Assembly: GCA_963847595.1 (NCBI GenBank)
Contig: CAWKAJ010000003.1
Coordinates: 1-64,000 of the forward strand
Length of the DNA stretch: 64,000 bases
Origin: JACWAE01 sp963847595
GTDB taxonomy: Bacteria > Chloroflexota > Dehalococcoidia > SZUA-161
Reading direction: 5' to 3'
In this document: positions 18,650-28,237 of the stretch, one piece after another
How the letters are laid out: every line of letters starts with the position of its first letter
Numbering within the stretch: position 1 is the stretch's first letter
The notes under the pieces: generated by a model
The model's database searches: none
What the model was told of the DNA's origin: nothing
What the model saw: only the letters and a program-made list of their open reading frames with translations
Program-made: the position numbers and the translations under genes

Positions 18650-18919
18650 ATGAGAGTCATCTTAGAGCCTGTTAGCGGAACTGCTGAGGAAAACCTTGAC
18701 CGAGCCAAGGTAGAAATAACCAGGGTGCTTGATTTCCGAGGCTCTGTGACCGGCGTGAAGGCTAAGGGGACAAGAATCATCGTGGAGTTTGATATAAACC
18801 CGAAATGGGACTTGCCGATGTCTGAGAAGGTTAGCTATCTGCAAGAGTGGATACCTGCAAAGGTGAGGAAGGTATTTGAGGTGCATGATGGTATCTCCAA
18901 GAGTCATCCAGAGGCGTAA
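18650..18919 (+). CDS. Hypothetical protein
   Basis: 89 residues, ATG behind AAGAGGTTTAAAGATA. Alternating beta and helical segments (GSVTGVKAKGTRIIVEFDI; MSEKVSYLQEWIPAKVRKVF) suggest a small alpha/beta fold. No family recognised. The following 410 bp (18920-19329) hold no gene I can support, only a small CAAAACC/GGTTTTG hairpin. Confidence 0.5.
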   Translation: MRVILEPVSGTAEENLDRAKVEITRVLDFRGSVTGVKAKGTRIIVEFDINPKWDLPMSEKVSYLQEWIPAKVRKVFEVHDGISKSHPEA

Positions 18920-19329
18920 GGGTTAATAGACATTGCTAACGGTCTAGATACAGGGTTAATGTGGAGGCTGTCCTATTCTACCTCAGCATGATTGCACTTT
19001 CTGACGATTCGTGCAATAGACAATAACCCACGTGTGCTCTGCGGATTCTCAAAACCAAGCGGTTTTGGAGCGGGGTGTGCGGAAGAAGAAGGCCAGTACG
19101 ATGGTGGCTGGATTCACACAAAATGGCTTAGTGTGAATCAGGCCAATTAGAGTCCTCTCGGTCCCACAAGCTTGGGCAAGCTGCCCTGAAGAAAGCATTT
19201 CATAGGCAATCAGAGTGCCAGTTTTCAGCGCACCTCTCGGGTTTTTGACACATTGACTCTCTTACCGTCTTGCCACAGCACAACAAATGGGGGACCGGAG
19301 GCCTCTGCCTTTCAGCTGCTAACAATAGC

Positions 19330-21404
19330 TTAGCGCTCTGCCAATCTATTACCTAGATAAGATCCTCCAAAGATCACCACGGCAGCAGACACAAAGAGAA
19401 TAATAGCAACCGCAGAAGAGATCATGCGACCAGTCAGTAGCGGAATTACCGCGCCAATGAGACCACCGCCAAGTGAATACGATGCATTGCTCATAGCACG
19501 ACCTGCTGCTATATCGTGGCCGGATCCCTTCACGTGTATTAGCAGGTTTAGCATAGGTGCCTGAAACGGGTCGCGCATCCTTTGGAAATGAATGGAGCAA
19601 GTTCTCATTTTAGGCACTACCTTTGTGGCGAAAATTAATGCCTGCGAGCCGTATTTTGAGAGGACAAACTGCTGCGGCTCGACGGCCTCCACGATGTCAA
19701 CCGAGCTCTCATAGACTATTGTCCTGTCTTTCACATTCTTGGGTAATATGTCATAGTTGGGCAGGTAATACTCGACCAGAATTGAAAACTTCCGGCCGCT
19801 GACCTCGTAGGCCGTTCCTGGTCTAGGGGAGTGTGTTTCGACACGAGTAGCGTCCTTTATTTCGACCCTGTAGAACAGGCTGTTTTCAAATTTCGTGCAC
19901 CGGTTCTTGTGAAGCACATCCAACACCTCTCTCCAAGCCGGAAGATCGCTACCCTCTTTAAGGCCTCTCAATTCCTGAATCTGTTCTGCAAGAAGAACAA
20001 GTTTGTTGAGGGGAGTGCCAGGCAACGTGTATTCCCCGAAGACCGTTTCAAGCTTTTTTCGGAGATCTTTCAGGTGATCGGGCTTGGCAGAAGGAGCGTG
20101 CACGAATGATTTCAGCTCAAACAATATGAGCAGTATTTCGCCCTGTACCTCAACTTGTTTTATCTCCAGCCGCCTTAACGGAATAACCCTCTTATCTGTA
20201 GAGTCAAGATCGACATACAACAACAATCCCTGCTTGCCACAATAGTCCTCTGGGCGAATTCTCACGTGGTGCCAGAGATCATCCTGTACCCACTGTTTGT
20301 CATATTCCAACTGGTATATGTGCCCTGAGGGCAACGCCAACATATCGAGAAGCTCTCTATGATAGTCCTCCCTATATGAAGACTTAAAGATATATAGAAG
20401 CTCATTCCCTGGCTGATCTGACTCCTTCGTAAGAAAGCCATTACGAGCTGGAACTAACTTCTTTGCACCTTCGCCCAGCTGGACAATGTGTCTCGGCACC
20501 ACTCCATAACCGATGTTGTAATGCCTCATCAGCAAGTCGTTCCATATCCTCAGATTTGTATACTTGGAATAAAGTCGGCACGGTCTAGTAGGCTGGTCTT
20601 CCCCCAGCCTTCTCTGAACTTCATTGTAGTCCATGTCATATTCGACAAGAGCAAACCGCAAGGGGAGGTTTCGATCCATGTCGTATAGAAGTCTGAAGAT
20701 ATTAGGAATATCCTCCGGGGGCGAGATGTTTGAGCCAAAGGTCGGGTAAATGTCTATGCCAGACTTTAAAAGGCCTTCCAAGGCAAGAAGCAGCTGCTCG
20801 AGATTGATATCATCCCGCCCAGTTATTTGGCGAATGTTGTCAATATCCAGCCCATGCAAGCAAGGATGTACTGCTAGATTCTTGTGCTCTTGTCTCGCTA
20901 GCTCCTCCAAGACCTTGCATTCCTCATTACCATGCCTAATTGTCAATTCCCCTACGAAGCTCTGTCCCCCTTCTGGGATGAACGGGTACAGATCAGTCTC
21001 GGTCCAGATAAACACCTGCTCATGTAGCCCCCGCGCTTTCAACTCCTGCAAGCATTCCAAAATCAACTCAGGCACCAGAAAGGGCTCACCGCCCGTGATC
21101 CTCAGAACATTTGAGGGAAACTCGGCTTGCCGACGGCTATCATGCTCACGTTGCTTCACAAATTCGTCGATAAGCTGCTTGGCTTGATCCAATCAGCATT
21201 TTTTGGTGAATGAAGCTTCTTATCGTTGTAGCAATGCCAGCACCTGTATGGACATGTTGGCACATGTGCTGCGATCAACATGTTGTATTTCGTCCACTCA
21301 CCACCAATCTTATGCTGAATTATGCTTGGGTAGTCCATTAGCGAATCTGTGTGGAAATCGAAGCCCAGCGCGATATTGGTTCTTCTGTGTCTCTCTTCCT
21401 TCAC
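19330..21404 (-). pseudogene. Radical SAM protein with C-terminal membrane helices, frameshifted
   Basis: Two overlapping frames make one gene. The upstream frame (from about 21404) holds the iron-sulphur motif CxxxCxxC in TCPYRCWHCYNDKKLH. The downstream frame (from about 21192, 620 residues) continues with LRITGGEPFLVPELI, the SAM-binding GGEP motif, and ends in two hydrophobic helices (IGAVIPLLTGRMI; AVAIILFVSAAVVIFGG). A one-base shift at about 21178-21192 separates them, and a TGA just before the second frame rules out simple -1 slippage at AAAAAAT. In-frame coding character continues upstream to about 21545. Substrate unknown. Confidence 0.72.
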
Positions 21405-21569
21405 TGGTTGGAAACGACGTAGGTACCGAGATATTATCTGCTCACTTTGAGCTTCTGCTGTAGTCCCCTCGAACGAGTTGACTAGTTTGTACTTGTACCC
21501 AGTGTCAGTCTTCTGAAGGATATCGTCGCGCAGCCTTACACACCATTAACTCATTTTGTGCAATCTGTT

Positions 21570-21605
21570 AAGAAGAGGCTGAGTATTCGTACTCAGCCTC
21601 TTCTT
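21570..21605. terminator. Perfect 16-bp stem terminator
   Basis: A 16-bp perfect stem AAGAAGAGGCTGAGTA / TACTCAGCCTCTTCTT closed by a TTCG tetraloop. It lies between the DUF5679-like gene (minus strand, ending at 21633) and the radical SAM gene, and can serve as the terminator of the former. A/T at both ends allows bidirectional use. Confidence 0.85.
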
Positions 21606-21632
21606 GATGATCCCGATAGCAATGATAGCGTC

Positions 21633-21773
21633 TTAACTCTTGCCTATTTTGAACATTTTGGTCCCGCAGGTCGGGCATACACCCTGAGTTGCTGGCTTAC
21701 CATTCTTCATGGTTATGCTTTTGGGATCCTTAATCTCCCTTTTCGCGCGGCACTTCATGCAGTATGCTTGCAT
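21633..21773 (-). CDS. DUF5679-like zinc-ribbon protein
   Basis: 46 residues from an ATG behind GGTGGAGGTGAACTA, which decides this start over a longer open frame. MQAYCMKCRAKREI, a Lys/Pro-rich loop (MKNGKPATQG), then VCPTCGTKMFKIGK: two CxxC knuckles with the typical DUF5679 spacing. Small proteins like this are common in Chloroflexota and Archaea. Function unknown. A strong terminator follows it. Confidence 0.82.
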   Translation of the reverse strand: MQAYCMKCRAKREIKDPKSITMKNGKPATQGVCPTCGTKMFKIGKS

Positions 21774-21998
21774 TAGTTCACCTCCACCTTGATTCTTACA
21801 GGTTTGCAGCGAGAATAAACCATCCAGCACCCGAATGTCAAGAATAGCCCCAGTCAGGATGATCACACAATCTGGCTTGTTCAACCTTAATGTGACGGAC
21901 TATACGGTCTCCATTACAGGGCATCGAGGTTAAGGTGATTTGCTCTGGCAGCCCACATATTGTATGCTAATCAAAGCGAGACCAAGGCAGAAGCAGGT

Positions 21999-23240
21999 AT
22001 GCAATTCAGAAACACCATGCTTTACAACAAATTAAGGGCATACATGGAGGGGATATGTAAGGATTCATCAGCTTGGAATTATCAAGCTACCAATTACAAG
22101 AACTTGGTCAAGTCTTTGCTTGATGAAGATACAGTACTGGGGAATCTAAAATGGTGGGCGCCCGACAAAGAAGTTGATGATGAAGCAGAATCGTGGTTGG
22201 CACATTTCTTAGAAGGGTATCAGGAGGAGACCCAGAACGTGCTGGCCTGGAACGCCGAGACATTTGACCGCGTATACACCAAGTTTGAAGAATTCCTATA
22301 TCAAGACTCCTATGCAACACACTTCGTTAGCCCACTGGAATCATTCTCCTGCGACCTGTCCGCGTCAGTTCAATTTGAAACAGGTGTTTGTATCCGGGAG
22401 CCAGATAGCTTGCTGTCCAATATCTTGAGAAATCAACAGCTGATTATCTGGTACTCTCAAGGTGTAAAGGATTGGGTAGTGGACATTATCATCGAACAAC
22501 CGAAGTCAGTGGAAAGACAGCCTAGGAATAGCTACACCACCGAGGCCAGTAAAAAATTGAATGTGGTGCTTCAATCGCTACGCCTGTTGCATAAGGGAAA
22601 GGTGTTTGTTGGCCCCCTTTATCATCTTATTTATCCAGAGTTCGCTGGTGTCAAGCACAACGTAGGCGCTTTATTGTCTACTGATATGGCCCCATTACCA
22701 CCAACACATTCCAGCTACTTTAGGACTGACTACCAGCTTGTTGAACAGGAGGTAGAGGGATTGAAGAATCTCTATGGTGTGATAAAGGAATCCAGCCCTT
22801 ACCCCGCCCGTTTTGAATTGGCCCTGAGCAGATTCAGTGACTACTTTCGCAGGACAAACGAATGGGACGGGCTTTTGGATTTGGTGATCGCTCTAGAGGT
22901 TTTGTTTGCAAGTGGAAGCTATAGGTTGTCCATTCGAGGTTCGTATTTCCTAGAACCGGACATCGAGGAAGAGCGGAGGAAGGTCTTTGACCGGCTAAGA
23001 GCCTTATATAATGTCAGAAACTCCATTGTACATGAAGGGTCTGGCCAGCCCAAGGAATTACGAAAATTGTGGGAGAGAGATGATGAAAAGGTTTCGGTGT
23101 CAGCAGCCGTCGATGATGCAGCAGAGTATGTTCGGCATGCAATTCGCAAGGTCATAAGTGACAAGCATCTGGACAAATTCCAGGACTCAACATGCTGGCA
23201 TAAATTCCTAGACGGCCTAGTTTTGGGAGAAAGGGCTTAA
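21999..23240 (+). CDS. Apea-like HEPN domain protein
   Basis: About 413 residues. The C-terminal third reads RFELALSRFSDYFRRTNEWD, ALEVLFASG, then RALYNVRNSIVHEGSGQPKE; the RNSIVH segment is the HEPN Rx4-6H ribonuclease motif. The N-terminal 250 residues are not recognised. Apea-like HEPN proteins are linked to phage defence, and this gene sits directly before a restriction-modification pair on the same strand as the endonuclease. The exact start is uncertain among a TTG at 21960 and ATGs at 21999 and 22017. Confidence 0.75.
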   Translation: MQFRNTMLYNKLRAYMEGICKDSSAWNYQATNYKNLVKSLLDEDTVLGNLKWWAPDKEVDDEAESWLAHFLEGYQEETQNVLAWNAETFDRVYTKFEEFLYQDSYATHFVSPLESFSCDLSASVQFETGVCIREPDSLLSNILRNQQLIIWYSQGVKDWVVDIIIEQPKSVERQPRNSYTTEASKKLNVVLQSLRLLHKGKVFVGPLYHLIYPEFAGVKHNVGALLSTDMAPLPPTHSSYFRTDYQLVEQEVEGLKNLYGVIKESSPYPARFELALSRFSDYFRRTNEWDGLLDLVIALEVLFASGSYRLSIRGSYFLEPDIEEERRKVFDRLRALYNVRNSIVHEGSGQPKELRKLWERDDEKVSVSAAVDDAAEYVRHAIRKVISDKHLDKFQDSTCWHKFLDGLVLGERA

Positions 23241-23297
23241 AATTCAAATCTTGATTTTATGCATTGGCTAGAATCAGGCGCGGGGGAGGATATTAGC

Positions 23298-23918
23298 TTG
23301 TTGGAATACGAAAAACACGTCTTTCGGTCACAGAAATTCCGTAGCGTCGTTGACGAGGCGATAGCTTTCTTCCTCACAACCCCGCCACACCGCTTGCCTC
23401 AGCGTGAGCAGTTCATGGGCAGCGGCGTCTATGCTTTGTATTACGTTGGAAACTTCGGACTTTATCAACCATTAGCCGAATTGAACAAGAAGGGACCGAT
23501 ACAGCCGATCTATGTGGGAAAAGCTGTTCCACCCGGCTGGAGAACGGGTCGAATAAGGAAGTCCGACACCGCTGACTTACACGGTAGGCTAGCAGAGCAC
23601 GCCCACAGCATCCAGCAGACTTCGAACCTAGATGTCGCCCATTTTCTGTGCCGTTTCATGATCCTGACTGATGTCGAAGGAGACCTCGTTGTTCCAGTCG
23701 AGGCTGAGTTGATCAGGAGGTACCGGCCACTTTGGAATATGGCGATTGATGGCTTTGGTAATCATGACCCCGGCGCAGGTAGGTACAATCAGGCAATTTC
23801 AGAGTGGGACGTTCTGCATCCTGGTAGGTCGTGGGTGCAGCGCATGAAGGGAAAGCCGCCTAAGCTAGAGAAAATCGTGGCTAAAGTCAAAAGCCAGCAA
23901 GAGACGCAAGAACTCTAG
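23298..23918 (+). CDS. Eco29kI-type GIY-YIG restriction endonuclease
   Basis: About 206 residues. VYALYYVG and PIYVGKAVPPGWRTGR form the GIY-YIG nuclease core with its Arg; LHGRLAEHAHSIQQ, PVEAELIRRYRPLWNMAIDG and GRYNQAISEWDVLHPGR match the Eco29kI family that cuts CCGCGG. The start is probably TTG 23298, 8 bp after GGGGAGG; an ATG at 23259 has no ribosome-binding site. The stop overlaps by 4 bp the stop of the convergent methyltransferase gene, forming a compact type II system. Target specificity here is inferred. Confidence 0.88.
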   Translation: MLEYEKHVFRSQKFRSVVDEAIAFFLTTPPHRLPQREQFMGSGVYALYYVGNFGLYQPLAELNKKGPIQPIYVGKAVPPGWRTGRIRKSDTADLHGRLAEHAHSIQQTSNLDVAHFLCRFMILTDVEGDLVVPVEAELIRRYRPLWNMAIDGFGNHDPGAGRYNQAISEWDVLHPGRSWVQRMKGKPPKLEKIVAKVKSQQETQEL

Positions 23919-25303
23919 AGCTTTCGTAATTCAACAACAGCCTCGTACAACTGTTGTCGATCAGCGGCCTTTTCAACACGCACTTCCGACTTTATGATGC
24001 TATTACCCACACGTGCTGCCCTTGGTACATGGATGTCCACCACTTTCAGCCCAACATGCTCTGCGATCTGCGCGAAATACCGGTCAGTCGGTATGAACAC
24101 CCCCTGCAGGATACTATTGCCTATCACCACCAAGCCAGTACCGCCGACTGTAAGAACCTGGTCAAGTCCCCGAGCAAACCTCAAGCAGTCGTTGAAGTAC
24201 GAAGTCGCGTAGTTTGCCCAACCATTTCCGCCGTAGACGCCTTTTTCTCTGTGAATCCCCCTCAGAATACGGAGCTTGTCCAGTAAGTCCGAAGCAGAAA
24301 TAGTGAAACTCAGTTCAATATTGTCCTGTTCCCGAACCGTCTGCCAATACTTCCCAAAATTGCCTTCTTCTAGCGGCTCCATATCATTAGGGTTCTGAGC
24401 ATATCCCAGCCAGTATAGTTGCGGCCTGGTGTTGCGGTTGTAATGGTAGTTGTTCAGATATGGTGGCGAGGTCACGACTAGGTCAATCGATCCCGGCTCT
24501 ACATACTGTTGGTATTTAAAGAAGGAGTCGCAGATTACCTCTGCGTAGCAGTCTTTCCCGCTCAGGAGTGCCTTGAAATCCTTGATATCCTCGGCCATTT
24601 CCTTAAGCTTGATCGAGATTGTCTCTCCTACAGGGTAGTCCAATATATCATCGCGGCCCGCACTTGCACGCCTTCCTAAACTCGGCTCATATGAGTAATT
24701 CGAGTATTGAACCATAGTGGAAGCGAACGCCAAACGGAAAAGGTTCTGGATGTCCGCTTCTCCGATAGTGTGAATGAAGTCCCAAATTGTCAGTACCTTG
24801 TGCAGCACCTTGGGGCTATAGAAAGCCGCTCTTGACCTGAAGCCCATTGGTTGGATGCTTTTGGGAGCTTGGCCAGATTGAAGACGTTCCAGGTAGAATT
24901 GCTGAAATTCTTTGATTTTATAATCAAATACTGCGACTTCTAGGTGATGGGCATTAGCTTTCATTCGGCAGGCCAGTGCCGCGTAGGGGTTCAGCTCGAA
25001 ACCGACAGCATTGTGTCCGCGTGCAACAGCCTCGACGAGAGTTGTCCCAACGCCAGCAAAGGGATCCAGAACTTTACCCCCAGGCTGGAGGTACTTGTCC
25101 AAGCTATCTCTTACAAAGTTATTTGAGAACCCGGCAATCCAGGGAACCCACCGGTGAACAGGAGACAACTTGTTCTTTGCAAAGGCGGGATCACTAAAGA
25201 CGGACCCATTCTTCTTCTCACTCAGGTCGGCCTGTTTGTTCTCGTCAGTGAGGAGTGCCAATCCTTCCCCGAATCTTTGTCGCGAATTTTCTGCCTGTGT
25301 CAT
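23915..25303 (-). CDS. DNA methyltransferase (modification partner)
   Basis: 462 residues. DPFAGVGTTLVEAVARGHNA is the SAM-binding motif I and VVTSPPYLNNYHYN is the catalytic motif IV. TSPPY is usual for N4-cytosine (and some N6-adenine) methylases, whereas Eco29kI itself pairs with a C5-cytosine methylase, so the base modified here may differ. The gene is convergent with the Eco29kI-type nuclease. It should protect host DNA at the shared site. Confidence 0.9.
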   Translation of the reverse strand: MTQAENSRQRFGEGLALLTDENKQADLSEKKNGSVFSDPAFAKNKLSPVHRWVPWIAGFSNNFVRDSLDKYLQPGGKVLDPFAGVGTTLVEAVARGHNAVGFELNPYAALACRMKANAHHLEVAVFDYKIKEFQQFYLERLQSGQAPKSIQPMGFRSRAAFYSPKVLHKVLTIWDFIHTIGEADIQNLFRLAFASTMVQYSNYSYEPSLGRRASAGRDDILDYPVGETISIKLKEMAEDIKDFKALLSGKDCYAEVICDSFFKYQQYVEPGSIDLVVTSPPYLNNYHYNRNTRPQLYWLGYAQNPNDMEPLEEGNFGKYWQTVREQDNIELSFTISASDLLDKLRILRGIHREKGVYGGNGWANYATSYFNDCLRFARGLDQVLTVGGTGLVVIGNSILQGVFIPTDRYFAQIAEHVGLKVVDIHVPRAARVGNSIIKSEVRVEKAADRQQLYEAVVELRKL

Positions 25304-25490
25304 CTAACTCGCTCTTCCCCCGCCATCGGCTCCTCCTTAACAGAAAGAGGGCCGGGGTGCTTCCGGCTCTTTCGGAGTCGTCCTTGGCAACATGGTAAGG
25401 TAGAAGGGTGTCCATGTCAACAAGCTTCGTGCTTCCCTGTTGCGCGAATATCCGCAGATGGTATAATTTGCTTACATCTTGAGGTGACGT

Positions 25491-25805
25491 GTGCCCTTTT
25501 TCAGGACAGTGAACGTCCGAGCAAATGTATCCATCGAGTCTGCCACCGATAAGGTGCCAGACGATGGGTATTACTATGTCTTGAGACAAGGGAAAATCGA
25601 AGCAAGGTTCCGCCGCCTTAAGCAAGCCCAAGAGCTTTACGCAGAGTTCATAGCAGAAATGAACTTGCCATCGCTGCCACAGAGAACAGAAACCCCTGTT
25701 ACCAACGAGCAAATGCTCAACGAGACGATAACATACATGTCCAATAAAGCTCTACTGGGAATTGAGAAAAAACGCAAAGGGGGGAGATTCAGCGGGAGGC
25801 GGTGA
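25491..25805 (+). CDS. Hypothetical protein beside the R-M system
   Basis: 104 residues from GTG behind TTGAGGTGAC. Contains DGYYYVLRQGKIEARFRRLK, which reads like a small beta-sheet domain, then a helix and a basic tail (KKRKGGRFSGRR). Divergent from the methyltransferase gene, from which it is separated by 187 bp. A regulatory (controller) role is possible by position but no helix-turn-helix is evident. Confidence 0.55.
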   Translation: MPFFRTVNVRANVSIESATDKVPDDGYYYVLRQGKIEARFRRLKQAQELYAEFIAEMNLPSLPQRTETPVTNEQMLNETITYMSNKALLGIEKKRKGGRFSGRR

Positions 25806-26044
25806 GTTATCGCTGTCGCCTCGGTTTGATTGCTAGCATGAGCCAACTAAGGCCGTGCATTTAAGGTTCGATGGCATCAGCAATGGGGACACCGGAGTAG
25901 GGTAAGGAAACAGCCAAACCCTGATTTCGCGTCTCAGGTAGAGTTCGACTCTGCTTGGACTCCCTGTCCACGCCGTATAGCATTCTTAAGACGGCACTAG
26001 AAGGGCGTTAATCTACACATTCGTCCATTTTAGTGTCATACAAC
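25806..26044. other. Junction between defence island and PRTRC module
   Basis: 239 bp without a gene. It contains structured sequence including GTAGAGTTCGACTCTGC (5-bp stem with a GTTCGAC loop) that looks T-arm-like but does not complete a tRNA. It may include the end of the mobile module; no direct repeat with the far side near 40.5 kb was found. Confidence 0.3.
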
Positions 26045-27091
26045 TCATCGTATGATTAGATTCTTTTGTTCTTGGACAATTACTCTATCTGTTAATTCGA
26101 CATGCTTGCCGTGGACACATTGGAGGTTACCATCCAAAACGGCGAGGTAGGCTTCCATAACACCAGGAGCATATTTGCACTTCCGGCTCGGCGGCACCGA
26201 TACTGAAACAATCTTGCTACACCTGGGGCATACCAGTAACCACACGCCATAGAGCTGTACTGGCGCCTGCTCGAGGAGAAGGTGCTTACCCTTCTTGGTC
26301 AGAGACAATAGCTTCCGATGATAGGTTTGGCGCGGGTCCTTCTCCAGAAAGTCCATCACCCAACTCGCCCTGAACATCCACCTCGTACTACTATGCCGCC
26401 CACCGGGCACGAGTTCACCCTTCAGCCATCCCCTCTTGATGTATCTCAGCAGATGATAGTCAGCCTTTATGCCCAGCATCTGAGCGACTTGCTGCCGGGT
26501 AAACCAGGGATCTCGTTGCCACTGGTGCTCAACTAATCTCCTATAGTAAGAGTCCGGCATATCCGGAAGATAGGCGAGCCAGGGATGATTCTTGAGCATT
26601 TCGGCTAGCGAATTATCATCAATGTTCCACATGAAATTGACGCCACAATGGGTAGGGGATTTCTTTGCCTTGAGCAGACCCTTTTTGACCCACCTCACCA
26701 CAGTGTGTGAGTCCGGTATGCCGCAGATCTCGGCAACGGATCTCGACGTGAGGATGTTGATTTTCCGGTTGATGTGCTCTCTTTTGGCCTTGAGGACTAT
26801 GCTCACCCGGGTTCTGTCCAGTTTTTTGCAAAGAGTCCTGTCCGGAATCCTGCCATAGAAATCATGCAGGGCCTCGACATCTTTTTCTGTCCAGAAAGGC
26901 TCTTTAACTGTAGACTTCTTCAGCCGCTGCGCCTGAGCGGTGATGGCGTAGCGAGGTATCTTCTCCGGCCATCCCCACTTCGCCGTGAAGTAGTCTACCA
27001 GGGCAGTTATCTTCTCCGATGAGCCGTCGTAGCCATCGAACTTAGGGTAATCATCGGAGCGGAAGGGATATTTTTGTTTACCTCTAGCCAT
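26045..27091 (-). CDS. Helix-turn-helix protein, last gene of the PRTRC operon
   Basis: 348 residues. Two MerR/excisionase-like binding modules are visible: SRSVAEICGIPDSHTVVRWV with KKGLLKAKKS, and TRQQVAQMLGIKADYHLLRYI with KRGWLKGELV. An N-terminal SANT-like segment (PFWTEKDVEALHDFYGRIPD) may be a third. Near the end VCPRCSKIV and CKY suggest a zinc knuckle. ATG overlaps the end of the previous gene by 8 bp. Likely a DNA-binding regulator or partition-type protein of the module; target unknown. Confidence 0.7.
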   Translation of the reverse strand: MARGKQKYPFRSDDYPKFDGYDGSSEKITALVDYFTAKWGWPEKIPRYAITAQAQRLKKSTVKEPFWTEKDVEALHDFYGRIPDRTLCKKLDRTRVSIVLKAKREHINRKINILTSRSVAEICGIPDSHTVVRWVKKGLLKAKKSPTHCGVNFMWNIDDNSLAEMLKNHPWLAYLPDMPDSYYRRLVEHQWQRDPWFTRQQVAQMLGIKADYHLLRYIKRGWLKGELVPGGRHSSTRWMFRASWVMDFLEKDPRQTYHRKLLSLTKKGKHLLLEQAPVQLYGVWLLVCPRCSKIVSVSVPPSRKCKYAPGVMEAYLAVLDGNLQCVHGKHVELTDRVIVQEQKNLIIR

Positions 27092-28178
27092 GGTTGTCTC
27101 CCACGAGGTTTTTAACTTGGTTCAGCAGCTCTTCGCTATAGCGAGTGTACCAGAGGCCTTGAGGTCTGGACCAGCGAAAGCCCAAGGCCTTGAGCCCCTC
27201 GAGCACTGAAGGCTCGGGCTTTGCCGGGAAGATGACCTCGATGCCGTTGTGCTCCTCATTCCTACGGATTGTCACCTCCCCAACCACAGAAGCCCCTCCG
27301 TTTTGTGCCACAGAAGAGCCAGGCTTTTGTGGAACGGCTACAATACCCGGGTAATCTTTGTACGCCAGCATGGTCCCCCTCGCATGGGGGTTGAACTGGA
27401 TCTCGTACCATACGTTGACCTCCTCACGGCCATCGTAGGCGTGTTGCTTCTCTGTACCGAAGGCGCTGGACTCGAGGTAGTTGCCATGCCCCATGGAGTA
27501 ATTCTCCGTGTGCCACTCCCATTCCAGCTTCGCAAGTTCGGGATACCTCTCGAGCACACGGCGGGCTAACGCCTGCTTTTCAGCCTGCTTCGGCACTATG
27601 GCCAGCAGCATATTAGGACCGATGCCATGATGGTAATTGAAGTAGTCTGTCATCAGGTCGGAGTCGTTGAAGTTGATTTCCATGTAGACCGCCATCATGC
27701 CTTCGGGTATCGGCACCTCTTCAGGCTTGCACCAACGCGCTCTCCATGCCTGCGCTTCCAGGTCTCGCTCATGCTCTGCAGCTATGACAGCAGCTTGCTG
27801 GACTAAAACCTCCTCTTTTGTCTTGCGGTCGTCCACCACCGGCATGTGCTTGTGGCAGATCTCGGCGGCCTGTATGAGGTACGCTTTCATGTTCTCCTCT
27901 GTGATAACGGCCGGCAGCGTTTGAATGTAAGCCTGCATCGCCACTAAGTAGCCTGGCTCGTCAGTCAAAGGCTTATCAGGTCCAAACATGCTCATCAGGA
28001 CCGCGGAGCTCTCCTTTTCTCCCACTACGCCGGTAATTTCCCTATGATAGCGACGCAGTCTTAGGGGCATCATTAGCTTGGAGCCGATAGCCTCGGCCAT
28101 CTCTTTTGTGGCCTTGATCCCCACGATCTTTTCAATTCCATTGTATTTGAACGTCATGCTATAGGTGTGTAAAGACAT
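27084..28178 (-). CDS. Hypothetical plasmid-type protein
   Basis: 364 residues from ATG 28178 behind GGAAAGGAGGTGAGAAAG. The C-terminal 45 residues (IEVIFPAKPEPSVLEGLKAL, GFRWSRPQGLWY) match a small motif common at the ends of plasmid and phage proteins of unknown function. The middle has acidic and helical stretches. It is followed by the HTH gene with an 8-bp overlap and preceded by the sliding-clamp gene, so it probably acts in the same process. Confidence 0.65.
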   Translation of the reverse strand: MSLHTYSMTFKYNGIEKIVGIKATKEMAEAIGSKLMMPLRLRRYHREITGVVGEKESSAVLMSMFGPDKPLTDEPGYLVAMQAYIQTLPAVITEENMKAYLIQAAEICHKHMPVVDDRKTKEEVLVQQAAVIAAEHERDLEAQAWRARWCKPEEVPIPEGMMAVYMEINFNDSDLMTDYFNYHHGIGPNMLLAIVPKQAEKQALARRVLERYPELAKLEWEWHTENYSMGHGNYLESSAFGTEKQHAYDGREEVNVWYEIQFNPHARGTMLAYKDYPGIVAVPQKPGSSVAQNGGASVVGEVTIRRNEEHNGIEVIFPAKPEPSVLEGLKALGFRWSRPQGLWYTRYSEELLNQVKNLVGDNHG

Positions 28179-28237
28179 CTTTCTCACCTCCTTTCCCAAA
28201 GGCAGGGGCTGGGGGTGTCCCCCAGCCCCGTCAAAAC

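Noticed and set aside
21170..21195. Programmed -1 frameshift at AAAAAAT in the radical SAM gene
   Set aside because: After a -1 shift at that site the next codons are TGC TGA, so translation would stop at once; an indel is the better explanation.
25914..25990. A tRNA gene or tRNA-end attachment site
   Set aside because: A T-arm-like GTTCGAC loop is present, but the D and anticodon arms do not fold and the acceptor stem has a mismatch; no matching repeat was found on the far side of the module.
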